From Bacillota bacterium (GTDB taxonomy: Bacteria; Bacillota_A; Clostridia; Lachnospirales; Lachnospiraceae), in contig JAEZTQ010000074.1 in assembly GCA_023443625.1 (NCBI GenBank), positions 1 to 57,378 of the forward strand: DNA of 57,378 bases. The letters run 5' to 3'. Positions 37,222 to 49,000 of the stretch are shown piece by piece. Every line of letters begins with the position of its first letter. Position 1 is the stretch's first letter. A model generated the notes under the pieces. That model made no database searches, was not told the origin of the DNA, and saw only the letters and a program-made list of their open reading frames with translations. The translations under genes and the position numbers were made by a program.

Positions 37222-37234
37222 GTAAAACGATTAC
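37222..37234. promoter_or_regulatory. LacI-type operator O5 in the GH127 leader
   Basis: GTAAAACGATTAC, the same 13-mer as O1 on the opposite strand. It lies ~140 bp downstream of the promoter, where bound repressor could act as a roadblock or loop with O1/O3. Confidence 0.6.
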
Positions 37235-37331
37235 CAATAATATGAATACCATTATGAAAGAAATATTCTTAGTAGGTTTTAGTGTAACTGTTATGGACTT
37301 TTTATAAAAAAATGAAGGAAATAGGTACGAT

Positions 37332-39272
37332 ATGAATAAACTAGAGATGCTTCCATTACAGGATGTTTTAATCAGGGATGATTTTTGGGACAGATATGTA
37401 GAACTTGTGAAAAAAGTTTTAATTGACTATCAGTGGGACATTTTAAATGACAAGCTTGAGAATGTTGAAACGAGTCATTGCATTAAGAATTTTAAAATAG
37501 CAGCTAAAAAGGAGCCGGGTGAATTTCAGGGAGCCGTCTTTCAAGATTCTGATTTAGCAAAATGGATTGAAGCAGTATCATATTCACTTGCTGTTTATCA
37601 GGATGTGGATTTAGAGAATACGGTGGATGAAGTTATTGATTTAATCGAAGCCGCACAGGAAGAGGATGGATACATTAATACATACTATACAATTAAAGAT
37701 AAAAGCTTGCGGTTCACAAATCTTCAGGAAGGGCATGAGTTATATTGTGCTGGACATCTCATGGAGGCGGCTGTAGCTTACTATAAGGCAACTGGCAAGG
37801 ACAAATTGATTCATATAGTAAAACGCTTTGCGGATTTGATATGTAAGGAGTTCTCTTCCACAGCAAATGCGAAAGGTTATCCAGGACACCAGGAAGTGGA
37901 AATAGGCTTGTACAAATTATATGAGGTCACTGGTGAAACTCGTTATTTAGAGCAGGCCAAAATGTTCCTTGACCGCAGGGGAGAGCAACCTAATTATTTT
38001 CTTGAGGAAATGAAGTCACCAAAGTTTAAGCGTATCTTTGATGAATTAAAAAAATATGATCCTTCCTATTCCCAATCCCATATTCCGGTAAGAGAGCAAA
38101 AAACCGCAGAAGGTCATGCTGTTAGAGCGGTTTACATGTATTCAGCTATGGCGGATATAGCCGCAGCATATGATGATAAGGCACTTCTTTCAGCGTGTGA
38201 AACCTTATGGGATAACATTGTAGAGAAAAGGATGTATATTACAGGAAGTATTGGAAGCTCTGGATTGCTGGAACGATTTACTACTGATTATGATCTTCCG
38301 AATAACAGCAATTATTCAGAGACCTGTGCTTCGATTGGACTTGCCTTATTTGGAAGAAGAATGGCACAGATCACAAGAAACAGCAAGTACTATGATGTTA
38401 TAGAGAGAGCGCTTTATAATACGGTTTTATCTGGAATTGCTATGGACGGAAAGAGCTTCTTCTATGTGAATCCCTTGGAGGTATGGCCTGATAACTGTAT
38501 TCCAAGAACTTCAATGGAGCATGTCAAACCAGTTCGTCAGACATGGTTTGGAGTTGCCTGCTGTCCTCCGAATATTGCTCGCACCCTGGCGTCCCTGGGT
38601 GAGTATATCTACTTTAGTGAAGAAGATGCTATCTGGGTTAATTTGTTTATCTCCAGTAAGACTAGAGTCAGCATAGGCGGCCAGGAAGTAACTTTGAAGA
38701 TGAAAACTAGTTTTCCTTATGAGGGGCATATTAGGATAGAGTTAAGCAGTCAAAAGGCAACAAAAGGTAAGCTTTATCTGCGTATCCCTGACTATGTGAA
38801 AGATTATGCGGTTACTGTTGAGGGTACTCCCATGAATACGTTGGAAAGCTCGAATGGCTATTGCGTATTAGAGCTGGAAATACATAAACAAAGCATTGAC
38901 ATTCATTTTGACCTTAAGCCACGATTTATCAGGGCAAATCCTCTTGTAAAAGAGGATATAGGTAAAGTGGCAGTTATGAAAGGACCTCTTGTATATTGTT
39001 TGGAGGAGGTGGATAACGAGGCAAATCTACCGGCTTATTTTATTAATACAGCTTCAGAACTTACAGAAAGTTATGATGATAAGCTGTTGGGTGGTTCTAT
39101 GGTGTTAGAATGTGAAGGAAAGAAAGTAATACAGGATGGTTGGAATCCGGATGAGCTTTATTCTGAACAAAAGGCCGAATTTGCTAATAAAAAAATGACC
39201 TTTATACCATACCCATATTGGGGAAATCGAAGGACTGGTGAGATGCTAGTTTGGATAAAGGAAAGCTTCTAA
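37332..39272 (+). CDS. GH127 beta-L-arabinofuranosidase
   Basis: Family 127 (formerly DUF1680) hydrolase, 646 aa, cytoplasmic. The alpha/alpha-barrel includes EAAQEEDGYINTYYT and GHELYCAGHLMEAAVAYY. The zinc-thiolate site is complete: E330 and C332 (YSETCASIG), C410 and C411 (ACCPPNIART), matching the Glu/Cys/Cys/Cys cluster of the Bifidobacterium HypBA1 enzyme, in which the equivalent Cys is the nucleophile. Such enzymes remove beta-linked L-arabinofuranose, typical of hydroxyproline-linked oligoarabinosides of extensins. It heads an operon with an ABC importer under LacI-type operators. Alternative GH127 activities (e.g. aceric acid release) cannot be excluded. Confidence 0.92.
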   Translation: MNKLEMLPLQDVLIRDDFWDRYVELVKKVLIDYQWDILNDKLENVETSHCIKNFKIAAKKEPGEFQGAVFQDSDLAKWIEAVSYSLAVYQDVDLENTVDEVIDLIEAAQEEDGYINTYYTIKDKSLRFTNLQEGHELYCAGHLMEAAVAYYKATGKDKLIHIVKRFADLICKEFSSTANAKGYPGHQEVEIGLYKLYEVTGETRYLEQAKMFLDRRGEQPNYFLEEMKSPKFKRIFDELKKYDPSYSQSHIPVREQKTAEGHAVRAVYMYSAMADIAAAYDDKALLSACETLWDNIVEKRMYITGSIGSSGLLERFTTDYDLPNNSNYSETCASIGLALFGRRMAQITRNSKYYDVIERALYNTVLSGIAMDGKSFFYVNPLEVWPDNCIPRTSMEHVKPVRQTWFGVACCPPNIARTLASLGEYIYFSEEDAIWVNLFISSKTRVSIGGQEVTLKMKTSFPYEGHIRIELSSQKATKGKLYLRIPDYVKDYAVTVEGTPMNTLESSNGYCVLELEIHKQSIDIHFDLKPRFIRANPLVKEDIGKVAVMKGPLVYCLEEVDNEANLPAYFINTASELTESYDDKLLGGSMVLECEGKKVIQDGWNPDELYSEQKAEFANKKMTFIPYPYWGNRRTGEMLVWIKESF

Positions 39273-39418
39273 TTAGTGTTCGCAACGGATACGAATTTTA
39301 TATGGATAGCGCAATGATGCAGAATTTAATTCATTGCAGGAGGTAGTTACTTCAAAAATAATTATGCGTGTCAAATAAGGTGGCTGCATAATTAAATATA
39401 ATAAAAGGAGAGAAAAAA

Positions 39419-40843
39419 ATGAAAAAAGCAAAGAAAATCTTGGCCATTATTCTTGTAACTATGCTGGCATTTAGCTTCATAGGCTGCAGTAAAGGCGAAA
39501 AAGACACAAGTGGGGACAAAGCTACAACTGATACGAAGAAGGATGATACTACTTCGAATGAAGACAAGGACAACAGTGCAACAAGCGGTGAAAAAGTTAA
39601 AATCACATACTCAATGTGGGGAACAGCAGAAGAAGGTTCTAAGACTCAAGAAATTGCGGATAAGTTCAATGCTTCTCAGGACAAAATTGAAGTTGAAGTA
39701 GTAGCGATTCCATGGGAAAATTATATGACAAAACTTAACACCATGGCAACTGCAGGTCAATTACCTGATACTGGTATGTTGCAGGAGGCCGGTGTGGTTC
39801 AGTGGTCTTCAGAAGGTATGCTAAATGATGTAAGCTCTATGTACGATGGCAGCGATTCAAAGCCCTTGGATAGCCTGGCTTACAGATATAACGGAAAAAC
39901 AGTAGCGTATGCTGCGGCAAACGAAATTCTACTTATGTATTATAACAAAGATATGTTTGATCAAGCTGGTGTACCTTATCCTCCGGCTGCCCTCGATCAG
40001 GCGTGGACCTGGGACGAGTTCGTGGATACTGCTAAAAAGCTCACCATTGATAAGAATGGGAAACATCCAGGAGAAGACGGATTTGATCCTCAGAGCATCA
40101 CTCAATATGGTTGTATGGTAGAAAATTTAACATGGCAGTTGGAAACATGGGCACTCAGCAATGGTGGCGCCTTCTATTCCGAAGATGGTACAGAAGTACG
40201 AATTGGCGAAGAGGCGAGCATGGAGGCAATTCAGAAGGTTGCTGATTTATATCTGAAGGACTATGTTGCTCCCTTATCCGTTGGTCAGACAGACGATGGT
40301 GTTCAGCGTTCTCTGATTGCTGGAACAGTAGCGATGACTACAAACGGCGCATGGAATGTAGGAACCTGCCTTAATACAGCGAAAGAAGAAGGTCTTAATT
40401 ACGGCGTTGCAGTATTACCATTTATGAAGGATAAAGTTACAATTAGTACTGGTGGAGCAAATGTGGTATTTTCTCAGACCAAGCATCCAGAGGAAGCTAT
40501 GGAATGGATTAAATGGTATAACTCAGAAGAAAACAGCTGGGGCTTAATTGAAAGTGGTATCTGGATGCCAACTCTTGATAAGTGGTATAAAGATGAAACC
40601 TTAACACATAAGTGGGTAGACAATCCGAATTTCCCTCCCTACGAGGAATATAAGAGTGCAGTTGTAGATTATGCGATGTCTTCTGCAGCTAAATCAACCT
40701 CATGGTTCTATACGAACAATACTACGGACTTTAATACCTTGCTGGGTTCCGTACTTGGTGATGTTTGGACAGGAAAAGCAACGGCAAAGGACGCTATTAC
40801 AAATAATCTTGATGCTTTAAAGGCTGCTCATAGCGGCAACTAG
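39419..40843 (+). CDS. Sugar ABC transporter solute-binding lipoprotein
   Basis: Family 1 extracellular solute-binding protein, 474 aa. Signal peptide with lipobox (FIGCSKG, Cys ~23), then an Asp/Lys/Thr/Glu-rich linker (~24-58). The mature domain starts near KITYSMWGTAEEGS and includes the typical YYNKDMFDQAGVPYPP segment (~178-193), DEFVDTAKKLT and GANVVFSQTKHPEEAMEWIKW. It differs in class from the LplA-like protein at 4841. RBS AAAGGAGAG. It delivers sugars to the two permeases that follow a hairpin at 40858-40906. Confidence 0.94.
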   Translation: MKKAKKILAIILVTMLAFSFIGCSKGEKDTSGDKATTDTKKDDTTSNEDKDNSATSGEKVKITYSMWGTAEEGSKTQEIADKFNASQDKIEVEVVAIPWENYMTKLNTMATAGQLPDTGMLQEAGVVQWSSEGMLNDVSSMYDGSDSKPLDSLAYRYNGKTVAYAAANEILLMYYNKDMFDQAGVPYPPAALDQAWTWDEFVDTAKKLTIDKNGKHPGEDGFDPQSITQYGCMVENLTWQLETWALSNGGAFYSEDGTEVRIGEEASMEAIQKVADLYLKDYVAPLSVGQTDDGVQRSLIAGTVAMTTNGAWNVGTCLNTAKEEGLNYGVAVLPFMKDKVTISTGGANVVFSQTKHPEEAMEWIKWYNSEENSWGLIESGIWMPTLDKWYKDETLTHKWVDNPNFPPYEEYKSAVVDYAMSSAAKSTSWFYTNNTTDFNTLLGSVLGDVWTGKATAKDAITNNLDALKAAHSGN

Positions 40844-40857
40844 TAAATAAAATTTTT

Positions 40858-40906
40858 GAAGGATGACCTCTCGAAAAGTTAGAAAATTGAAAGGTGGTCA
40901 TCCTTC
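40858..40906 (+). terminator. Intercistronic hairpin after the binding-protein gene
   Basis: GAAGGATGACC (40858-40868) and GGTCATCCTTC (40896-40906) are perfect 11-bp complements; no T-tract follows. It is likely an mRNA-stabilising stem or partial attenuator that keeps binding protein in excess over permeases. Confidence 0.55.
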
Positions 40907-40929
40907 CTTGAGAAAACAAGAGGTGTTAT

Positions 40930-41856
40930 ATGAGCATAACTACTAGAAAATTACAGAAGCGTAATTCGCAAATACATGTAAACGAAGAACGTACGGCGTA
41001 TATCTGCTTGATTCCGGCATTTCTGGGACTTACCTTTCTTACCTATCTTCCTCTTATTGCAGTATTTGGACTTGGTTTTTTTGAATGGACCGGGTTGAGT
41101 TCACCAAAGTTTATTGGTGTTCAAAATTATATAAAATTATTTACAACGGACCCATATATTAAGGACTCCATTAAGGTGACAATATATTTTGCGATACTTT
41201 CAGTGGCTGGAAGCATGATATTTTCATTGTTCATAGCGATGCTACTGAATCGAAAAATTCCTGCAAGAGGATTTTTTCGAGCGGTATTTTATGTTCCCTA
41301 TGTTCTACCGGCAGCTGCGGTATATGTTGGATGGGCATGGCTATATGAAGCGAATTTTGGTTTTTTCAACTATTTACTTTCAAGATTGGGAATCCAAAAG
41401 ATTCTGTTTATTGCAGATTCTAGTTATGTTGTCCCGTCTCTTGCGCTGATTTCTATCTGGCTTTCCGGTAATCTTATTGTTATATTCCTTGCCGGACTTC
41501 AAAATGTTCCTCGTGTATATCATGAAGCAGCTGAAATTGATGGAGCGAATGGATGGCAGCGTTTTCGTCACATAACACTTCCGTGTATGACACCGATTAT
41601 TTTTTATAATCTTTTAATGAGTCTGATCACAAATTTTCAAATTGTTACCCCGGCTCTTTCATTAACGAACGGTGGACCAGGAAATTCCTCAAGATTTCTG
41701 ACTTATCTTATGTATGATCATGCCTTCGTTAATAATAATTTGGGTTATGCCTGTGCGGTATCGTTTCTCATCTTTGTCATCATTGCAATATTTACCGGTG
41801 TCTTGTTTGGAACATCAGGAAGCTGGATTTTCTATGAAGGAGGAGACGAGAAATGA
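40930..41856 (+). CDS. Sugar ABC transporter permease, UgpA/MalF-like
   Basis: Permease, 308 aa, about six TM helices. A charged N-terminus (~1-28) precedes TM1 (AYICLIPAFLGLTFLTYLPL). The EAA loop is EAAEIDGANGWQRFRHITLP near residues 200-219. RBS GAGGTG. Its stop overlaps the next gene by 4 bp (ATGA), so the two permeases are co-translated. Confidence 0.94.
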   Translation: MSITTRKLQKRNSQIHVNEERTAYICLIPAFLGLTFLTYLPLIAVFGLGFFEWTGLSSPKFIGVQNYIKLFTTDPYIKDSIKVTIYFAILSVAGSMIFSLFIAMLLNRKIPARGFFRAVFYVPYVLPAAAVYVGWAWLYEANFGFFNYLLSRLGIQKILFIADSSYVVPSLALISIWLSGNLIVIFLAGLQNVPRVYHEAAEIDGANGWQRFRHITLPCMTPIIFYNLLMSLITNFQIVTPALSLTNGGPGNSSRFLTYLMYDHAFVNNNLGYACAVSFLIFVIIAIFTGVLFGTSGSWIFYEGGDEK

Positions 41857-42722
41857 GTAGGACAGCACAGAATAAGATGAAGAGTCGAAAAAGGAATGAG
41901 TTCATTGGGAATATAGTATCCTTGATTCTTGTTGTGGCAATGGCACTAATTGTACTATTCCCGATTTGGTGGATAATTCGAACATCGCTTATGTCAAATG
42001 CGGAAATATATCAGTATCCACCGTCAATTTTACCAAGTAAATGGCTATTTTCGAATTATGGCAAAACCTTAAAGGTTTTTAAGTTCTGGAAGTACTTCTT
42101 TAATTCGATGACGATTATTGTTCCTGCATGTTCGGCTGGAACGATCACAGCTACAATTTGCGGTTATGCCTTTGCACGTTTTCGGTTTCGAGGCAAAAAA
42201 TTTCTATGGACCCTTTGTGTCGGATCTATGCTTTTGCCTCCCATGGTTACACTAATTCCACTCTACATAATGTGGACCAGGGGACTGGGATTGCATGACA
42301 GTTACTTGCCTTTGATTTTACCCTACCTTTGCGGTGGAGGAGCCTTTAATATCTTTTTAATCCGTCAGTTTATTATGACGGTGCCAAAGGAATTAGACGA
42401 AGCAGCGACAATCGATGGTGCTGGGCGTTTTCGTATCTTGTTCAGTATTATCATACCGGCCATTAAATCAGCAATGATCGTAGTAGCATTGTTTATCTTT
42501 ATCGCATTATGGAATGATTTGCTTCAGCAGATGGTTTACATCAATTCCTCAGAGAAGTTCACAATAGCGTTAGGATTAACGAATTTCAGGGGGCAATTAA
42601 AACAGGACTGGTCATTGACAATGTGTGCGACATGTCTGTCCTTTATACCCGGTGTAATTCTTTATCTTATGGGACAAAAATATTTTGTTGAAGGCATTAC
42701 AATGACAGGAATGAAAAATTAG
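41853..42722 (+). CDS. Sugar ABC transporter permease, UgpE/MalG-like
   Basis: Second permease, 289 aa, about six TM helices, with ATGA overlap on the previous gene. The EAA motif EAATIDGAGRFRILFSIIIP lies near residues 182-201 and the C-terminus (YFVEGITMTGMKN) is typical of MalG-like subunits. No ATPase is encoded in the operon; a shared one elsewhere is expected. Confidence 0.94.
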   Translation: MSRTAQNKMKSRKRNEFIGNIVSLILVVAMALIVLFPIWWIIRTSLMSNAEIYQYPPSILPSKWLFSNYGKTLKVFKFWKYFFNSMTIIVPACSAGTITATICGYAFARFRFRGKKFLWTLCVGSMLLPPMVTLIPLYIMWTRGLGLHDSYLPLILPYLCGGGAFNIFLIRQFIMTVPKELDEAATIDGAGRFRILFSIIIPAIKSAMIVVALFIFIALWNDLLQQMVYINSSEKFTIALGLTNFRGQLKQDWSLTMCATCLSFIPGVILYLMGQKYFVEGITMTGMKN

Positions 42723-42790
42723 TTTCTTACTTAATTCGAAAGTTATCTGCAATAATACATAGTTAATTTAATATTTTGTAATTAAACATT

Positions 42791-42842
42791 CCTGATCAGC
42801 TACCAAGTGAGCGGTCAGGGTTGCTTTACTACGCCCTTTTTT
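42791..42842 (+). terminator. Probable terminator after the second ABC operon
   Basis: CCTGATC (42791-42797) pairs with GGTCAGG (42813-42819), with an inner GCT/AGC extension. A T-rich run occurs at 42837-42842, somewhat far from the stem. A smaller CAGGG/CCCTG stem lies at 42875-42898. The rest of 42723-43012 holds no gene; the giant-gene RBS (GAAGGGAG) is at its right end. Confidence 0.45.
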
Positions 42843-43012
42843 GGAAAGTTTATAATACAACGTACATTATATTTCAGGGATTCTGAAACTAGACCCTGAT
42901 AGTTAAATGTTTACCCTCTTGTTCTATATGTATTTTTTATATGTATTTCGTGATTTTTATATATGTTTATAAAAATAAATAAAAGAGATAAGAAATAGAA
43001 GGGAGATTAGGT

Positions 43013-46000
43013 ATGAGAAAGTTTTTTTATTCCAGAGAAGTTAAGCGTTCGTTGTCAATTGTACTTATAATTGCAATGCTTATCACTCTACTGCCGACGT
43101 CCATGGTTGCGACAGCAGAAACCGGTACATCTGATCCTACTGTTACCGGAACAGATGTAGCACTCAAAGCAACGGCAACAGCAAATGGGGAACATCCTAG
43201 TTGGAGTATTGTAGCAGCCAACTTAAATAATGGACATGAACCAACTGCCTCCAGCGCTCCGGCAGGTTCCTGGCATGATTATGGAATCGCAAGCGACGAT
43301 GGAACCTCATGGGTACAATATGATTGGGATTCTGAAGTGACGGTGGATTCAATGTCCGTTTACTGGATGAATGATGGAGTATGGGAGGATCGTATTCCAA
43401 AAAGTACAAAGGTAGAATATAGAGATGCCGATGGAAACTGGCAGATGGTAGCTACCTACGATGCTACTGTCATGGCAGAACAGAAAGCGGATCAGTATAA
43501 TATATTGCCCTTGGATCAGGAAATCAAGACAAAAAGCATTCGTATGACCATGGAAAGAAATACGGATGGATTTTCTTCCATCCATAGATGGAAGGTATGG
43601 GGGAAAGTAACTCCGGTGGATGTTGCGCTAAAGGGCACTGCATCGGCAAATGGGGAACATCCTAGTTGGAGTATTGTAGCAGCCAACTTAAATAATGGAC
43701 ATGAACCAACTGCCTCCAGCGCTCCGGCAGGTTCCTGGCATGATTATGGAATTGCAAGCGACGATGGAACCTCATGGGTACAATATGATTGGGATTCTGA
43801 AGTGACGGTGGATTCCATGTCCGTTTACTGGATGAATGACGGAGTATGGGAGGATCGTATTCCAACAAGTGCCACGGTGGAATACAAGGATGCCGATGGA
43901 AACTGGCAGACGGCAGCTACCTATGATGCTACTGTCATGGCAGCTCAGAAAGCGGATCAGTATAACGTTTTGGCACTGGATCAGGAAATCAAAACCCAAA
44001 GTATTCGTATGACCATGGTAAGAAATACGGATACATTCTGCTCCATCCATAGGTGGAAGGTATGGGGGCAAATTGCAGAAGCACCTTTAGCGGATGCTCC
44101 GGTGATTACAAAGACAGCAGACGGATATAAAATGGTCAACAAGTACTTTATTGTTGAGACCGGAAAATATGGTCAGATTACCTCACTGCAGCTTCAGGGA
44201 GATGAATTTCCAACTAATTATGTAATGAATGCGAAGAATTCTTCTAGTCAGAATACAACTGGACACCAGTGGCTGGGTGAATTAATGTTCAGTGCAAAAG
44301 TTGGTGATGCAACGGAATATACAGAGCAGAATACCAACAGGTCTGATAGCGGTCGAACTGTAGAGCTGCTTGATGATAAGGTGGTTGTCACCTATGAAAA
44401 TGCGACAGAAGAAAAAGGTATTAAGGATTTTAAGGTGGTTGAGACCTATGCGATTGTGGGTGATAAGCTACGTTGGGAAATTACCGTTGAGAATACCAAT
44501 GCGGAGACTTTAACAATCGGAGATTTCGGTCTTCCTTTGGCATTCAATGAAAGATGGCCTGGCGGTGAGGAAATATATGAGACAAGAACCGTAGAACATA
44601 ATTTCATTGGTAAGAATGCTTCTTATGTCTATGCAACCAGACCTAGTGGCTTGGGAATGTACTTACTACTAACTCCGGATATCAGTACGGATGCCGGTTT
44701 TGAATATCGGGATCACTGGAGGATACAGGAACGTGCCGACGATGAAAAGGATTGGTGTCAGGATCAGTCCGGTTGGGCAAGCGGCCTTAATGTATACTAT
44801 ATTCATTCGGATTACATCAAGAAAACAAACAGAGGATATCTTGAGAATACGAAGCTGAAGCTTGCTCCCGGTGAATCAAAGACCTATGCCTTCCATTTTA
44901 GTGGTGTAGAAGATGAGACGGATATGAAGTCGACTCTTTATCAAGAGGGAATTCTCGATGCGGTAGCAGTACCGGGTATGGCATATTCCATTAATATGCC
45001 TGGAAAATTTTACTTACATACCCCTCTTAGTAAGGATGATATCAGTTTTACCATTCAGTGCCCTCATGAAATGAATATTTTTACAGGCAAAGGCATTGTA
45101 CATAATTTACCTACTTGTAATAAAACTACTGAAAATACTTATGTAAAATATGATAAAACAGTAACAATTGATGGAGAGCAATATCATGTGTATGATGTTC
45201 GTTTTGGAGACTTGGGCCAGAATAATGTCGTAGTTACATATAACGGAGGCAAGAGCCAGACCGTATTGCAATTTTATATGATGGATGATGTGGCAGCGGC
45301 ACTTACCACTCACTCAGATTTCATGGTGGAAAAAACACAGTTTAATGATCCCCTGGATATCAGTGATAAGATCTTTGACGATTGGATGATGGACACCAAG
45401 AATCGACGTGCAGAAACAGACCCCACCTATTGGCAGAAAAATTACTGGGGCTGGGGTGATGACTGGGCCCTTACACATGGTCAATATATTGCAGAGAAGA
45501 ATGTTTATCAGCCCATAGCAAAGGAAATTAAAGCAGTTGATGAATATCTGGATATTGCGATATGGAATGGGTTAATGAGAGAACATCAGAAGGATTACCT
45601 AATTCATGATTTCTATATGGAATCTCCTAACTCATCACCGACTTACAGGGGGTATGCATATCCACATATCTATAATACTTATTTCTCAATGTATAAGATT
45701 GCATCAAAATATCCGGATATGATTGAGTATACCGAGGATGCAGATACCTATTTATTAAGAGCATTTAATATCATGAAGGCTCTATATCGAGGCAAAGGTG
45801 TTGCTTATAACTGGTCAACCGGAGTTATGGGTGAGTTGACCACACCGGATATTATTGCTGCTCTTGAAAAGGAAGGCTATTATATCGAAGCCAAGGAAAT
45901 CGTAGATATTATGGCTGAGAAATATACCAATTTCAAGGATACCAAATATCCCTACGGATCTGAGTATTCCTATGATAACACTGGCGAAGAAGCAGTATAT

Positions 46001-49000
46001 ACCTTGGCAAAAGTAAATCTTGCAACCGATACAGACAATGCTAAGTCAATGATGAATAAGATTGATCTAAAAACAAGAGCTTGTCGTGGTTTACAGCCTA
46101 TATGGTATTACTATGCGAATCCCACTACAATCTGTGGCGATGCATGGTGGCAGTTCCAGTATACCGCTGCTTTAGCTGGTTACTGTATGGATGACTGGTT
46201 AAGACTGCAGGATAATGGAAAGACAGAAACGGAAAGAGCAATTGCTTCCCGTGTAAACTACGCAGCTAAGCTGGCAAACTTAACCTGCATCAACTCTGGA
46301 CAAATCGATGCGGATATAGAAAATATCGGAGCAGTATCCTGGACTTATCAAGCGGAACTTGGTAACTTAGGCGGCCAGGGTACCGGCGGTGGTAATTTAC
46401 ACAATGGATGGCGTCAGATGGCGGGTGAATCAGACCTTGGTCTGTTTGGAGCACTGCAGATCTTATCCTCCGATGTAGTGGTTGATCCCGTATTCGGATT
46501 ATTTAGCTATGGATGTAATGTTACAGAAAACAGTGGTGTTTACTCAGTGACACCTCTGGATGGTCTGTTTACAAGACTAAACTTTATTAACCAAGAATTA
46601 TATATTGAATTAGATAGAGATCAATACACAAGTGCAAGAGTGGCAGCAGATAATACTTCGATTGAGCTATCTATGAAAAATCTAGAGGGAACTGCTCATA
46701 AGACAGATGTGGATATTACAGGATTAAATCCAGGCTCCTATCAGATTTATGTAAATGGAACCTTAACTGGAAGCTTCCAGGCAGTAGATCAGAAAACATC
46801 AACTGTAACCCTTGCATTACCAGCAGCGGTAACTGCTGAGGTTGCAATTAAGGCAGGAACAGCACTAGAAAATCAGGCTCCTGTAGTAACACTGGATGCA
46901 AGCAAAACTGTTGCTATTTCAGATGACATCAGACTAGAAGCAGATGCTACCGATGATGGTTACGTTAATAGTACATTATCTTATAGTTGGGAGACAGTAA
47001 GCGTTCCAGCAGATGCAACGGCTGTGTTTACTACACCAGATAAGCATATTACAAATGTTACAGTTGATAAAACTGGTGATTATGTATTTGAAATAACCGT
47101 TAATGATGGCGGGCTGAGTTCTTCAAAACAAATTACGGTGACAGTAACGGAGGACCCGGTTCTTCCGGAAGACCTTGCTATATTTAATTTTAATGAGGGT
47201 ACTGTAGTGGGCATCAATAAACTGCGGGTTAATTCAACCGTTAGCGCATTACAGGCAGAGTTGGAAGACAATACAGTATTGGTAGATGGCAAGGATGGTA
47301 AGGCTGTTCTGTATACTGGTAGTATATCCGGTGGATATATTGAATTACCAGGGATTTTAACTAAGAATTTGCAAAATGCGACCATTTCCGTAGATGTAAA
47401 TTTGAGCAGTGATCAAGCCAATAAGACAACGTTATTTGAATTTGGTGATCAGGTAGTAGTAGAATTCATCAATGGAAATATGATCAGTATGACTGTAAAT
47501 GGACAGCAGGCTTCTACAGGTGTTGAGTTTGCACCTGGTTATTGGAAGAACGTTGAGTTAGTAGTAAGCGGTGATGATTATATCCTATATATAAATGGTT
47601 CCAAGAAGGCAGAACTTTTGGACACCGGTCTGGTATTAGCTGATATTGACACAGATACTCAGAGATACTTAATCGGTAGATCAAATGTAGAGTCGGATCC
47701 ATTCTTAAAAGGTATGATCGATAACTTTGTTATAAAATCAGTAGCAATGACAGAAGAGGAATTGATAGCGGTATATAGCGATGGTGATCATCAGGTAATC
47801 AGCGCTAAGACCACCACAATTGTTACGAATGCTGGTATTGCTCCTGTTCTACCTGAAAAGGTCAGTGCATTATTCACGGACGGTGTTTATGAACCCTTTG
47901 AAGTAGTATGGAATGTGGTTTCACCGGACAGTTATTCTAAAGCGGGTACCTTTACCGTAAAAGGATATTTAAAGGACACGGATATTCAGGTATCCATCCG
48001 TGTTATGGTTGTCACGGGAACTCTGCAAAATATTGCTGGGGACGCAACACCAAGTGCAATCTATAATAATCCTAGCGACCTTGGCGGTGTGAAAGGATTA
48101 AATGACGGTTTTGATCCTGCAAATTCCAGGGATACCAGCCATGGAGTATGGCATAACTGGGGTGGTAATAACGGTGCACCCGCCTGGATTCAGTATAAAT
48201 GGGATGAAACACAGATTATCGCAGGAGTAGATTTGTACTTCTTTAAAGATGGAAATGGCAACTTCAGTCCTTCTAATTATTCAATTGAATATTTAAATGA
48301 AGACGGAAACTGGTACGCAGTAACCAATGCAAGTGGCCTAGGTGTTAATAGCAATGTTTATAATAAAACTACTTTTGATGCTGTTGTAACAAAGGCGTTA
48401 AAAATCACCATGACACCGGCAACACAGGGTTGTGGAGTAATTGAATGGAAGGCATACGCATATCAGGAGAAAATAGTTGTAGACAAATCGGCTCTGAATG
48501 CTGCTATTTCTACTGCAGAAGGCTTGAAAGAAGCTTTATTTACTGCAGGTATGGATGCTGTGAAGGCAGCCCTGGCTGATGCGAAAACTGTTGCTGCAGA
48601 TAAAAACAGTACTCAGGAATCCGTTGACGCAGCAGCAAATGCTTTGAACACAGCGATTATTACGTTGACACCGATTGGTGATAACATGGCATTCATTGCA
48701 AACGTATCTGCGACTTATACCTCCTCGTGGGAAAAACTTTCATCAGTGAATGACGGTGCAGTATCCAGCGTGTCAAATTCCTCTGAATGCAGTCATTGGG
48801 GAACCTGGGGTCATGCGGATGTTACATCGGAAACAATTACCTATACCTGGGGATTACCCGTTAAACTCAGTTCTTCGGAGCTGTATATCTGGAATGACGG
48901 CGGAGGAATTCAGTCGCCTACAAGCTATGTATACGAATATCTGGACAGTGAGGGTGTCTGGACAGAAGTAACAAATGCTGCTGGATATGAGATTAATTTG

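Noticed and set aside
37222..37234. CcpA cre site
   Set aside because: The site resembles TGNAANCGNTNNCA only in its CG centre; the outer bases do not fit, and it recurs as the exact complement in the lacI promoter, so a local LacI operator is preferred.
42723..43012. Riboswitch upstream of the giant gene
   Set aside because: Short stems are present, but no conserved core of c-di-GMP, SAM, cobalamin or other known classes could be matched.
43197..43409. Antisense ORFs in the discoidin repeats, present twice
   Set aside because: They are mirrored by the 220-bp duplication and simply reflect the sense-strand repeat.
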